From positions 1 to 64,000 of the forward strand of contig JAGOOO010000007.1 of the NCBI GenBank assembly GCA_017992475.1: a stretch of 64,000 bases of DNA. Reading direction: 5' to 3'. The stretch is from Caldisericia bacterium. Lineage in GTDB: Bacteria > Caldisericota > Caldisericia > JAAYUI01. Position 1 is the stretch's first letter, and each line of letters opens with the position of its first letter. This document shows positions 51,782-60,750 of the stretch, one piece after another. A program made the translations under genes and the position numbers. Below the pieces are notes generated by a model that searched no databases, was not told the DNA's origin, and saw nothing but the letters and a program-made list of their open reading frames with translations.

Positions 51782-52899
51782 GCCTGCTCAGCCACCTTTC
51801 TAAGCTGGTCTGGCGTTATCAGTTCGCCGTCCCATCTGTTGACGGAAACAATTTTCTTTGTGTCGCCAAAAAGCCTCTGGATCTCTCTGACCATCTGACC
51901 CATGTTCAGCTCTGGAACAACAATAACTTTGGCTTTTTTCAGTTTTTCCTTGACGAGCTTGTCATGGAAAGGCCATATTGTAACAAGCCTTAAAAAGCCC
52001 CATTTTGGGTTCTTTGAATCGTTTAGCACCTGAAGAACGGTCCTGTGAGAGGCACCGTAGGAAACAAAGACAAGCTCCGAGTTTTCGAGGTTATACTCTT
52101 CTGTTTCATAAAACTCGTCAATATATTTTTCGACCTTGTCCACCAGCCTCTTGTTGAACCTTTCTGCAACTTCGGCAGAGGTATTCTGGAAACCGGACTC
52201 ATCATGATAAAGTGCTGTGACAACCGTCCTGAAACCAGTTCCAAATTTAGCCTGGTGAGGCACCAATCTTTCGTCAGGCTGGAATGTTTTGTAGCTTCTT
52301 GGATCTTTTGGCTCTACGCGTGGTTCAACATAGAGCTTTTCATCAACATCAATCTGGACCCTCTCCCTCATATGGGCAATGGTTTCATCGGTCAGGAAAA
52401 TGACTGGCGTTCTGAACCTTTCAGAGAGATTGACTGCTTTCACCATGAGGTAATAAGATTCCTTGACCGATGCTGGACAGAGCGCAATTATTGGATGGTC
52501 ACCATGTGTGCCCCATTTTGCCTGCATTACATCGGCTTGGGTTGGCTTAGTGGGAAGGCCTGTTGATGGACCACCCCTCATTACATCAACAATTACAAGT
52601 GGAACTTCCGCCATTATGGCATACCCAAGGCCTTCCTGCATTAAAGAGAATCCTGGCCCTGATGTTGCCGTTATGGCTTTCGCACCAGCAAGTGAAGCAC
52701 CTATGAGCGATGCAATCGATGCAATCTCGTCTTCCATCTGAATAAAAATTCCATCTCTTGATGGCAGGGCATAAGCCATGAATTCAGCTACTTCAGTTGA
52801 AGGAGTTATTGGGTATCCGGCAAAATAATTGACCCCGGCCTTCAGGGCGCCCTGGGCTACAGCATGAGACCCTTGCCAAAGATATGATTCAATCGCCAT
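51778..52899 (-). CDS. korA: 2-oxoacid:ferredoxin oxidoreductase, alpha subunit
   Basis: The substrate/CoA-binding alpha subunit (373 residues). Diagnostic stretches are YFAGYPITPSTEVAEFMA, ATSGPGFSLMQEGLGYA and GGPSTGLPTKPTQADVMQ, with THGDHP after it. This pattern is typical of the 2-oxoglutarate (Kor) branch rather than the pyruvate branch, although specificity cannot be proven by reading. The start overlaps korD by 11 nt and is preceded by an excellent ribosome site (GGAGGTGACC) inside korD. The enzyme supplies succinyl-CoA and reduced ferredoxin under anaerobic conditions. Confidence 0.94.
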   Translation of the reverse strand: MAIESYLWQGSHAVAQGALKAGVNYFAGYPITPSTEVAEFMAYALPSRDGIFIQMEDEIASIASLIGASLAGAKAITATSGPGFSLMQEGLGYAIMAEVPLVIVDVMRGGPSTGLPTKPTQADVMQAKWGTHGDHPIIALCPASVKESYYLMVKAVNLSERFRTPVIFLTDETIAHMRERVQIDVDEKLYVEPRVEPKDPRSYKTFQPDERLVPHQAKFGTGFRTVVTALYHDESGFQNTSAEVAERFNKRLVDKVEKYIDEFYETEEYNLENSELVFVSYGASHRTVLQVLNDSKNPKWGFLRLVTIWPFHDKLVKEKLKKAKVIVVPELNMGQMVREIQRLFGDTKKIVSVNRWDGELITPDQLRKVAEQA

Positions 52900-53089
52900 T
52901 TTTGGTCACCTCCAGTGCGAAATCGGGGCAAATATTATAACACTGCAAACACCCGATGCACGGCTCGTCGTTTAACACAACAACCTGCCCTCTCTCATTC
53001 ACACCAAAAACTTCCTTTGGGCAAATGAACATGCAAAGCTGACACGACTTGCACATTTTCCTGAAAAGCTCAACCTTGAATTTTTTCAT
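52889..53089 (-). CDS. korD: Ferredoxin-type delta subunit of 2-oxoacid:ferredoxin oxidoreductase
   Basis: A 66-residue protein with two 4Fe-4S motifs, C13-x2-C16-x2-C19-x3-C23 and C44-x2-C47-x2-C50-x3-C54, each followed by Pro. As part of Kor it passes electrons from the thiamine site to ferredoxin. The gene is first of korDABC and lies 8 nt after glyS with no promoter in between, so it is read from upstream. Confidence 0.94.
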   Translation of the reverse strand: MKKFKVELFRKMCKSCQLCMFICPKEVFGVNERGQVVVLNDEPCIGCLQCYNICPDFALEVTKNGD

Positions 53090-53097
53090 TTGACACC

Positions 53098-55134
53098 CTA
53101 GATTGCTATCTCGACAAAATCCGAGACCTCTCTATATTTTTGAAGCAAACCTGAAAGAAAGTTCTTTCTGTTTGCTTTTATCTTCTCATCTTCAGCATTG
53201 ACCATAACTGTATCAAAGTATTTTTCTGCAGGATCAGTGAGATTGCAAAGCAGTCTCAATTTTTCTGCAAAATCATTGCTAGAGGCGACAGATTTGAACA
53301 CGTTTTTACAGGAAACTTCAAATTCCCTCTCGACATCATCTTCGAAAAGTGCTGTGTCATAGTTTCCAGTTGGAGCATAATCCCTGAGGATATTGTTGAG
53401 TCTTTTTGCAGTAGCAACTATGCCGGCAAATTCTTTTGACTCATATATTGCCTGCATTGCATCGGCCCTGCCCATGACTTCTTTCAATTGTTCAATCCCT
53501 GGAGAAATCGCCGCCCTGACAACATCATAACGGTATCCCTTCGACCTCAGGTAATTCTCAAGTCTTGCCTTTATGAAATCAACAGATTTCTGGACAGCAT
53601 CGTCACTCCGCTTGAATCCAAGCTTGCTGCATGAAACAAGCAGATCGGTCAAATTCACAGAGAGCGATCCTTCCACAAGGACTCTTATTATTCCGATGGC
53701 AAAACGCCTCACTCCAAACGGATCTGCTGAACCCTTCGGCATATTGCCAGAAGCAGCAATATTTACAAGTGAATCGGCCTTGTCGACAAGCGAAAGGGCC
53801 TGCCCAAGAGCAGATGATGGTACGGGATCGTCCTCGCCTGCTGGCAGGTAATGTTCGGATATCGCCAGAGCCACTTCCCCGTCTTCCCCGTCAAGTTCGG
53901 CATACAATCCACCAATCCTGCCCTGGAGGTCATCATGCTCATGGACCATTGAAGAGGCAAGATCGGCCTTGGCAAGCGAGGATGCTTTTTCCAGCTTGTT
54001 TTTATCAACACCAAGCTGGACCATTTTTGAGAGTTCAACAAGCCTCTCTGTTTTGTCACGAAGCGTGCCAAGACCTTTAAGGAAAGCGACTCCAGACAAT
54101 TTGCCTGCAAAATCGACCAGCTTTTTCTTTCTGTCTTCAGCAAAGAAGAACCTCGCATCAGATAGTCTTCCCAGGAGAACTTTCAACTCACCCTCAAGGA
54201 CAGTCTGTGCTATCTGCGCAGGTCCATTGATTACAAATGCAAAATTGTTTGTTAGTTTGCCGTCTTTTGTAAATGGGATAAACCTGAGGTCTCCCATAAG
54301 AACGGTTTTGATGACCAGCTCTGGTGCTGACTCAAGATAATCAAATGGGAATTCCCCCTGCCACACAAGAGGTCTTTCAACAATGCTGGCAAGCTCATCA
54401 AGAAGATCCTTGTTCTTCAATGCTTCCATTCCCAATGAAGAGGCAAGTTTTTGTGCTTTCTCAAAAATATGTTCGGAGCGTTCTTCCAGATTGCCCACCA
54501 CACCCATGGAGGAAAGCACTTCAGGATATTTTGATGCAGTCGCTATCTCGACTTTTCTTGAACGTTCCGGCCTTGGCGACATGGTAAAATTTGATGATTT
54601 GGCATTGCCAATGGAGACATCAATCACAACGTCATCGGACATTGCAACAATCCACCGGATCGGTCTTACCCAGGAAATACCTGTTTCATCCCAGCGCATC
54701 GAATGCGGGTGTGGGAATGACAGCACCACTTTGGAAAGCGAAGATGAGACAACTTCTTCGATGGTTTTTCCCGGAACAATTTTTTTGGCAGTCGCATAAA
54801 CACCGCCACTGATCTCACCAAAAACCACATCCTTAGGTTCAATCCCGACTTTTACAGCAAACCCTTGAAGGGCCTTTGTAGGATTTCCATCTTTGTCAAA
54901 GCAGGCCGATTTCGGTGGCCCCTTCTCTTCAACGGTTTTAGATGGGCCAGACTCCTGCACACTGTCAAAAAGGAGCGCAAGTCTTCTTGGGGTGGCAAAT
55001 GTCTTTGGGCTGGAAAAGGAAAGCTCGGCTTCCTTCAAAGCCCCACACATTCCCTCCATAAGATAAATAATGGCTGGTTTTACCAGCCTGGAGGGTAATT
55101 CTTCGCAACCGATCTCGATTAGGAGGCTACGCAT
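53098..55134 (-). CDS. glyS: Glycyl-tRNA synthetase, beta subunit
   Basis: The large subunit (678 residues) of the alpha2-beta2 glycyl-tRNA synthetase, which binds tRNA and supports catalysis. The N-terminus is LLIEIGCEELPSRLVKPA, the conserved hallmark; GRLSDARFFFAEDRKK and a C-terminal anticodon-binding (DALR-like) domain follow, ending VMVNAEDEKIKANR. The start overlaps glyQ by 8 nt. It is followed at 8 nt by korD, with no terminator seen. Confidence 0.96.
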   Translation of the reverse strand: MRSLLIEIGCEELPSRLVKPAIIYLMEGMCGALKEAELSFSSPKTFATPRRLALLFDSVQESGPSKTVEEKGPPKSACFDKDGNPTKALQGFAVKVGIEPKDVVFGEISGGVYATAKKIVPGKTIEEVVSSSLSKVVLSFPHPHSMRWDETGISWVRPIRWIVAMSDDVVIDVSIGNAKSSNFTMSPRPERSRKVEIATASKYPEVLSSMGVVGNLEERSEHIFEKAQKLASSLGMEALKNKDLLDELASIVERPLVWQGEFPFDYLESAPELVIKTVLMGDLRFIPFTKDGKLTNNFAFVINGPAQIAQTVLEGELKVLLGRLSDARFFFAEDRKKKLVDFAGKLSGVAFLKGLGTLRDKTERLVELSKMVQLGVDKNKLEKASSLAKADLASSMVHEHDDLQGRIGGLYAELDGEDGEVALAISEHYLPAGEDDPVPSSALGQALSLVDKADSLVNIAASGNMPKGSADPFGVRRFAIGIIRVLVEGSLSVNLTDLLVSCSKLGFKRSDDAVQKSVDFIKARLENYLRSKGYRYDVVRAAISPGIEQLKEVMGRADAMQAIYESKEFAGIVATAKRLNNILRDYAPTGNYDTALFEDDVEREFEVSCKNVFKSVASSNDFAEKLRLLCNLTDPAEKYFDTVMVNAEDEKIKANRKNFLSGLLQKYREVSDFVEIAI

Positions 55135-55972
55135 TCCCGACCTCTTGGTATAACATCGCGCATTTTCGGGTCAAGTCTCTGATGCGAGCAATAATAAGCG
55201 CTCTTTCCGAAACAGACACGGCCCCTCTTGCATCTAGAAGGTTAAATAGGTGGGAACACTTGAGTGCATACTCATAGGCAGGCATGTAAAGCTGGGCCTC
55301 GATGCACCTACTCGACTCTTTCTCACATATCCCAAACATGGTCCTTAAGGATTCAACATCGGCCAGCTCAAAACCATACTTGCAAAGTTCGTATTCGGCC
55401 CTCTTTCTGAGATCACCATATGTGACATTTTCATTCCAGCCAAGTTCAAAACCGTTGTCTTTGCGCTCAGAGTACATGGCAAGTCTCTCAATTCCGTAGG
55501 TCAGCTCCACAGATGGCGGATTGAGCTCGCAACCACCGGCCTGCTGGAAGTATGTGAACTGGGTCACTTCCTGCCCATCCATCCAGACTTCCCAGCCGAC
55601 ACCTGCGGCACCAAGGGTTGGAGATTCCCAGTTGTCCTCGATGAAGCGCATATCATGCTTTTCATAATCAATTCCAAGAACTTTCAGGCTCTCAAGGTAT
55701 ATGTCCTGCACATCTGCTGGAGGTGGCTTCAGTATTACCTGGAACTGGTGGTGGATGTAGAATCTGTAGGGGCTGTCACCATACCTGCCATCAGCAGGTC
55801 TTCTGGAAGGCTGGATATAGGCGACTTTCCACGGCCTTGGCCCAAGGACGCCAAAAAAGCTGTATGGCACCATTGTCCCAGCGCCCACTTCCATGTCAAA
55901 GGGTTCACCGATGAGGCACCCTTTTTCCTTCCAGTAGCCCTTGAGAGCCAGGATTATAGCTTCAATCGTCAT
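55127..55972 (-). CDS. glyQ: Glycyl-tRNA synthetase, alpha subunit
   Basis: The catalytic class II subunit (281 residues). Motifs are WKEKGCLIGEPFDMEVGAGT, YIQPSRRPADGRYGDSPYR (motif 2 region), the FIEDNWESPTLGAAGVGWEV stretch and GIERLAMY (motif 3). The ATG at 55972 overlaps the CBS gene stop (ATGA). Together with glyS it makes up the tetrameric enzyme typical of most bacteria. Confidence 0.97.
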   Translation of the reverse strand: MTIEAIILALKGYWKEKGCLIGEPFDMEVGAGTMVPYSFFGVLGPRPWKVAYIQPSRRPADGRYGDSPYRFYIHHQFQVILKPPPADVQDIYLESLKVLGIDYEKHDMRFIEDNWESPTLGAAGVGWEVWMDGQEVTQFTYFQQAGGCELNPPSVELTYGIERLAMYSERKDNGFELGWNENVTYGDLRKRAEYELCKYGFELADVESLRTMFGICEKESSRCIEAQLYMPAYEYALKCSHLFNLLDARGAVSVSERALIIARIRDLTRKCAMLYQEVGNA

Positions 55973-56358
55973 TTAAGCATTCCCTTTATTATGTCCTTTC
56001 TGGACAGGATTCCAACAAGCTTGCCGTCTGAGATGACCGGCAACTGCTTTATTTTTGTGGCCGAAAAAATGGCAACGGCCTGGGACAATTCTGCGTCTGG
56101 ATGAATGGTGATGGGATTTTTTGTCATGAGCGTGGTGACATTCATGTTTGTAAGTTGCATTGGATCAAACTCTCTTGAGAACATCTCTGATCTGGAAATG
56201 ATGTCTCCCTCGGTAAGCATTCCGACCACATGCATGTCCTGGTCTACTACCGGGAGCCCGTTGATTCTTCTTTTTATGATTGTTTCCAGCATCTGGCCAA
56301 TGCTTGTGGTGCTGTAAACGAAAAGCACCTCGTCTTCCATCAGGTCACGAATCCTCAT
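55969..56358 (-). CDS. Tandem CBS-domain protein
   Basis: A 129-residue protein consisting of two CBS domains (about 5-60 and 72-127) and nothing else. Repeated pattern: IGQMLETIIKRRINGLPVVD and LSQAVAIFSATKIKQLPVI, followed by VVGMLTEGDI and LVGILSRKDI. Such stand-alone CBS pairs bind adenosine nucleotides and act as energy sensors, but the partner is unknown. The start at 56358 is supported by GGAGG 7 nt upstream; two earlier in-frame ATGs exist (56364 and 56385). It overlaps the O-antigen-ligase-like gene by 14 nt. Confidence 0.88.
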   Translation of the reverse strand: MRIRDLMEDEVLFVYSTTSIGQMLETIIKRRINGLPVVDQDMHVVGMLTEGDIISRSEMFSREFDPMQLTNMNVTTLMTKNPITIHPDAELSQAVAIFSATKIKQLPVISDGKLVGILSRKDIIKGMLK

Positions 56359-57703
56359 TCTCATTCCTCCTTTCTTTGTATGCAAAGCTGGCGGCCAAAC
56401 CCGCCATTACCCAAAAAGATATGTTGAGCGGAGTGATGTCCCACAGGTTTTCAAAGAGCAAGTGGACACAAAAAGCCACCATTCCACCGATTATTCCAGC
56501 AACGAGATACCTGTCTTTTTCAAGCGCGACCCTCAGGCCTCTGAAAGCGTCCCTTATCGATGATACAAGGAGAAACAGGAACGATGCAATTCCGAAAAGG
56601 CCATAGTTCGACAATATTAGAAGGTAGTAGTTATCTACATATAGTCCACCAAAAGCCTGGATTCCATAGGCCACCGCTCCACCAAACCCGCCTGGGCCAA
56701 TACCAAAGAACGGGTGCTCGGAGAAAATCTGGAGGGCCGTGTCCCATCTGAATGTTCTGCCAAGGGAAGCGTCTCTTACGGCAAACTCATCAGAAAAGAT
56801 GGTCGAGAAACGCAATCTCAAATCTGGCAAAAGCAGGATGGCCGAGGCAAGCAAGATCATGAATATTCCGATCCACCATCTTTTATTGGAAGCAATGGCG
56901 AAGACACACAGACCAATGCCAAGTCCTATCCAGGCAGCTCTGTTGAGAGTTGCATAGAGCCCAAAAAAGATTATGGCCGCAAGGGCAAAATAAATTATTT
57001 TGGGGAGCATTTTTTTGATTTTGAGGGCCATCCCTATCGACATTGGAAGCACAAGCGCCAGGAAACCAGCAGTTGCATTTGGACTTCCAAGGAAGCTGGT
57101 TGCCCTGGTAATGTTGACCGCTTCTTTCTTGTCAAGCCAGCCCTGCGGGGTAAAAGCTCCAGATGCCCTCTGCAAGAGCCCATATCCGGCCACCACCACA
57201 GCACAGAGTATCATCAGCGAAGCAACATGAAGGATAACCTTTCTATCAAAATTGGCATTGATTATAACAAAGAAGATTATCGATCCTTGCAGCACTGACC
57301 TTATGGCAGTCAGGATATGTCCATATGGAAGGCCGGAGAGCAATCCGGAAATCACGGACATGGCAAAAAAAGTTGCCACTGCCCACCAGACAATGCCCGA
57401 TTTAATCTTGAGTTGGCCTTCTTTTGCCAGCTTCCATATAACAGCGACAACGATCAGGGCGTACAGGGCATCGTCCCAGTATGAGCCAACTCCACCCGCG
57501 TATGTTCTGACAAGGCCATCTGCCACCGCAGAAAAAGAGAGCGCCGCAATACCAATCTCCGGCCTGAAAAAAACCGCCAGCCCAAGGGTCACAAGTGCAA
57601 CAAAAACAAAAATGATCGGGACGTTCCCAAAGATGGCAATAACAGCAAACAGCACGCCAAGGGCAATCAATACGATTGGTAAGTTTATTTTGTTGTTATT
57701 CAT
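56345..57703 (-). CDS. O-antigen ligase/polymerase-like membrane protein
   Basis: A polytopic membrane protein of 452 residues with roughly 11-12 hydrophobic helices. The central periplasmic loop reads SLGRTFRWDTALQIFSEHPFFGIGPGGFG, of which the FGIGPGGF part is the WaaL/Wzy_C signature. Family members polymerise or ligate lipid-linked glycans at the outer face of the membrane. Neighbouring murJ and an LCP-family gene support a role in cell-surface polysaccharide. The ATG at 57703 has GGTGG 9 nt upstream; a TTG precedes it. It overlaps the upstream hypothetical gene by 8 nt. Confidence 0.87.
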   Translation of the reverse strand: MNNNKINLPIVLIALGVLFAVIAIFGNVPIIFVFVALVTLGLAVFFRPEIGIAALSFSAVADGLVRTYAGGVGSYWDDALYALIVVAVIWKLAKEGQLKIKSGIVWWAVATFFAMSVISGLLSGLPYGHILTAIRSVLQGSIIFFVIINANFDRKVILHVASLMILCAVVVAGYGLLQRASGAFTPQGWLDKKEAVNITRATSFLGSPNATAGFLALVLPMSIGMALKIKKMLPKIIYFALAAIIFFGLYATLNRAAWIGLGIGLCVFAIASNKRWWIGIFMILLASAILLLPDLRLRFSTIFSDEFAVRDASLGRTFRWDTALQIFSEHPFFGIGPGGFGGAVAYGIQAFGGLYVDNYYLLILSNYGLFGIASFLFLLVSSIRDAFRGLRVALEKDRYLVAGIIGGMVAFCVHLLFENLWDITPLNISFWVMAGLAASFAYKERRNENEDS

Positions 57704-58289
57704 CAAGAGAGTCCACCCATTTTATGATCCAGCTTGTTTCGATCATGTCTTTCAGGGTGCCTTTCGTCATGGTGAGCAAAATCGACAGACAGAACATGCC
57801 AAAAACCAGCAACAAACCTCTAAGAGAGATACCGACAACGACAAGTCTGAAAATGCCATATACAGAGAAAAAAGCAGATCCGAGCCAACCAATTACCCAG
57901 AGCGGCCTCTCGACAAACACCAAACGGACAGCCAGAAGAACTGGAATGTATCTGGATTTTGCAAGAGATGAATCTTCTTTGTTCGTCTTGGAGAGATTTT
58001 TCAAAAAACCTTCCCACGAAATCTCAAGTTTTTGGCTAAAAAAACTCTTATTTTGTGTGATCGGCCTGAGCGAAAGTCCCCTTCCCGTTATCCAGAAAAT
58101 AAACAATGACCCCGAGCCAAGTCTGTCAAAAAACCCGACAAGGGCATCAAAAACCTTTCTGGTAACAGATTTCTCCCAGAAACCACAAATTATACAAAGA
58201 CAATTACGGGTTTGGCTTGATTGGATCAGAGCCTGCAAGGAAATTTTCTGAAACAAGTTTTTCAATCTCCACCTTATTTGGGATGACAT
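57696..58289 (-). CDS. Hypothetical membrane protein, start uncertain
   Basis: I do not recognise this protein. The frame is open for 197 residues. The part after the LCP gene stop (from about residue 30) has a basic, polar first half and two or more hydrophobic stretches near the C-terminus (LWVIGWLGSAFFSVYGIF, LLLVFGMFCLSILL). It fills an otherwise empty 500-nt interval inside a tightly packed operon, and its stop overlaps the next start in the usual way (8 nt), so a real gene is likely. The only ATG requires an 86-nt overlap with the LCP gene; TTG codons near 58269 and 58254 (the latter with GGAG upstream) are alternatives. Confidence 0.55.
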   Translation of the reverse strand: MSSQIRWRLKNLFQKISLQALIQSSQTRNCLCIICGFWEKSVTRKVFDALVGFFDRLGSGSLFIFWITGRGLSLRPITQNKSFFSQKLEISWEGFLKNLSKTNKEDSSLAKSRYIPVLLAVRLVFVERPLWVIGWLGSAFFSVYGIFRLVVVGISLRGLLLVFGMFCLSILLTMTKGTLKDMIETSWIIKWVDSLDE

Positions 58290-59190
58290 AGCTTATTTTG
58301 TTGACGTACTGGTCTGTACCCGGAAAACCCAAAACCTTGATTCCATCAGGCCCAACATCTTTCATTTTTGTTGCCAGCCTTATCATCATGGACGGGGTAA
58401 GATCAGTCTCAATTGCATCAGTGGCGGCCTGCATGACTTGGCCAAGCTTGAACCAGTTCTTTGGTGAAGAGGCCTCTTTAAGGATTGCCTTCATAAAGTT
58501 TGCCTGGCGGGCGACCCTGCCCATTGGTTTCCCATCAACGAGGACAAAATCGGCAAGATCAGATCTATACCTAACATACTGGAGCGCCATGCTTCCATTG
58601 AGGTGTTGGTATCCCTTTTTCAGGTCAATCTTGAATTTATCAATTGGATCGTAATAGAGCATGTCTTTCTCGACATTGAGATCTATGCCGCCAAGCTTGT
58701 CTATTATGTCGGAAAACCCTCTGAAATTCGTTTTTACATAAGCATCAATCTTTATGCCAAGGAGTTCTTCGACTGCTTTAATGAGGAATGGGGTACCAAA
58801 TTTGATATTAAAAGCCGGATTGTTGCAAGCATTTATTTTGCATACTCCAAGCCCTTGTGGATTGACCATTGTGTCTCTTGGAACAGAGAGCATTTTCAGG
58901 TTGTTCTCTTTGGCGTAGTAAGAGGCAACCATCAAAACATCTGACCTTGCAGATTCCTTGAGTGAGGGCGCATCAACACCGATTATCAGGATGTTTACTC
59001 TCTTGCTAAAATTTAGGCTGGCCACTGGACGCCCAGGATCCGAAACAAACTGGTTGGAATTAAACTGGCCGAGCAGCCCATAGAAGTAGTTGAAAACGAA
59101 GAACAGCAATATAAAACCCACCGCAAATATTCCGAGAAACCATGGAAGACAGGGACTCCTTTTTTTTCTTTTTCTTATGGGACTGCTCAT
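58204..59190 (-). CDS. LytR-CpsA-Psr (LCP) family glycopolymer transferase
   Basis: A membrane-anchored enzyme of 328 residues that attaches lipid-linked glycopolymers to peptidoglycan or other wall sites. It has a short basic N-terminus (RKRKKRS), one transmembrane helix (about 15-37), then the LCP domain: NILIIGVDA, ARSDVLMVASY, MLSVPRDTMV, GGIDLNVEKDM and YVRYRSDLADF with its conserved arginines. All usual catalytic Asp/Arg positions appear present. The ATG overlaps the murJ stop (ATGA). With murJ and the O-antigen-ligase-like protein it forms a cell-envelope block. Confidence 0.93.
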   Translation of the reverse strand: MSSPIRKRKKRSPCLPWFLGIFAVGFILLFFVFNYFYGLLGQFNSNQFVSDPGRPVASLNFSKRVNILIIGVDAPSLKESARSDVLMVASYYAKENNLKMLSVPRDTMVNPQGLGVCKINACNNPAFNIKFGTPFLIKAVEELLGIKIDAYVKTNFRGFSDIIDKLGGIDLNVEKDMLYYDPIDKFKIDLKKGYQHLNGSMALQYVRYRSDLADFVLVDGKPMGRVARQANFMKAILKEASSPKNWFKLGQVMQAATDAIETDLTPSMMIRLATKMKDVGPDGIKVLGFPGTDQYVNKISYVIPNKVEIEKLVSENFLAGSDPIKPNP

Positions 59191-60749
59191 GCAGATTGCC
59201 CCCTTCTTTTAAAAACAACCAGCATCTGATTTATCTCTTTGCGGTCAATTATGTAAAGAACAACAGCATAAACTGCCACCCCAACAACTATTGCAAATCC
59301 GACCTGGAGACTCCTGCCAAAATTGGAGCCAAGATTTACAACATAGTTTGCCCTGATAGCAATCAAATAAGCCACAATACTCATTACAATTGATGCCACA
59401 GTTGATTTGATAATTGACACCATGAGCCCAGAGAGGCCAAATATGCCAATCTTTTTCCGCATTGCGATAACTACCATCAAGATCCTTACAAAAGCACATA
59501 TTGTTGCACCCAACGCAAGCCCGACAACGCCAAGACCCATTTTGACAAATACAACGTCAAGTATCACAAGCATTATGAGATTGCTCAAATAAATTTTTAC
59601 AGGCGTCTTCGTGTCGCTTATGGAGTAAAAGACTTTTACAAGTACAGCTTCAATGGCCATAGGAATTATCGCAAGACCATAAAAGGCCAGAGGAGCAGAA
59701 GTCATCACGGTGTCCACAATGCCAAATTTTCCTCGCTGAAAAAGCATCATGACAATGGGGTGTGAAAGAGCGAGTAACCCGAAGCCAGCTGGAATGATTA
59801 TCATCACAACCAGCTTTAAACCCCATTGGATATTGGATTTAAGCGCCTCCGGATTGTTTTTTGCTACGGCCTCTGCAAAGAGGGGATAAACTACCGAAGA
59901 AATTGCAAGCACAAATATACCAAGAGGTAGCTGGCTTATCCTGAAGGCATAAGCAAGTGCCGAAACAGCGCCATTTGCAATTCCAGAAGCCAGGAAGGTT
60001 TCAACGAAGGGCACCAGATAATTGATTGAAGAACTCAAAAGTACTGGAATGACAAGACTCCCTATACCCATAAGGGCTGGGTGCCTCATGTTGAAGTTTA
60101 TGTCCAGCTTCATGTGTTTCCCAAATAACCCTGGCAATTGGACAAGAAGCTGGAACAGGGCACCAATACACACGCCAACTGCAAATCCTCTTATACCCCA
60201 GGATTGTGGGAATATCCAGGCAGGAAGGACCATCCAGATGTTAAAAAGGAGGTTTCCAACTGCCGGCATTGTAAAACGCTGGAAGGAGTTGTGGATTCCA
60301 GAAGCAAGACCAGACCAGGCCATCAAAAGAACAGCCGGCATCATGAGCCTGAAAAGCACTATTGCCTCGTCAACAGTTTCAGCAGTTGCGTTGTTGGTGA
60401 GGACATACATAATGAAAGGCCTTGCGAAAATCTCGGCAAGGATTATCAACACGGTGAAACCAACGGTGATAATAATAAAAAGTATCCCGACGAGCTTATT
60501 GAGTTCTTCTTTTTTGTTTTCAATTATGTATCTGGTAAAGATGGGCAAAAAAACTGCAGTGAAAACACCCATAACCAAGAGGTTTGCAATCGTAAGCGGA
60601 ACCTTGGATGCGATATTGAAGGCATCCATGGTGTAGTCCAGGGCAAACCTGGACGCCATGACAACGTCCCTTATGAAACCCACTACAGAACGGAGGCCAA
60701 GAAGAACGGTTACAATCCCAATGTCTTTGATTACTTTTTTTGTGTTCAC
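59187..60749 (-). CDS. murJ: Lipid II flippase MurJ
   Basis: An integral membrane protein of 520 residues with about 14 helices that flips lipid II across the membrane for peptidoglycan synthesis. The MviN/MurJ family is recognised by the N-terminus VLLGLRSVVGFIRDVVMAS, MDAFNIASKVPLTIANLL, the conserved GVFTAVFLPIF and the charged segment near FYSISDTKTPVKI. The start is GTG, right after the TAG stop of the DUF4330 gene; no ATG is available nearby. The length is normal. Confidence 0.94.
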   Translation of the reverse strand: MNTKKVIKDIGIVTVLLGLRSVVGFIRDVVMASRFALDYTMDAFNIASKVPLTIANLLVMGVFTAVFLPIFTRYIIENKKEELNKLVGILFIIITVGFTVLIILAEIFARPFIMYVLTNNATAETVDEAIVLFRLMMPAVLLMAWSGLASGIHNSFQRFTMPAVGNLLFNIWMVLPAWIFPQSWGIRGFAVGVCIGALFQLLVQLPGLFGKHMKLDINFNMRHPALMGIGSLVIPVLLSSSINYLVPFVETFLASGIANGAVSALAYAFRISQLPLGIFVLAISSVVYPLFAEAVAKNNPEALKSNIQWGLKLVVMIIIPAGFGLLALSHPIVMMLFQRGKFGIVDTVMTSAPLAFYGLAIIPMAIEAVLVKVFYSISDTKTPVKIYLSNLIMLVILDVVFVKMGLGVVGLALGATICAFVRILMVVIAMRKKIGIFGLSGLMVSIIKSTVASIVMSIVAYLIAIRANYVVNLGSNFGRSLQVGFAIVVGVAVYAVVLYIIDRKEINQMLVVFKRRGQSA

Positions 60750-60750
60750 G

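Noticed and set aside
57252-58251. Two plus-strand open frames (239 and 191 codons) in the O-antigen-ligase region
   Set aside because: They are antisense to the envelope operon, lack ribosome sites and have shadow-like composition; the minus-strand reading fits the operon.
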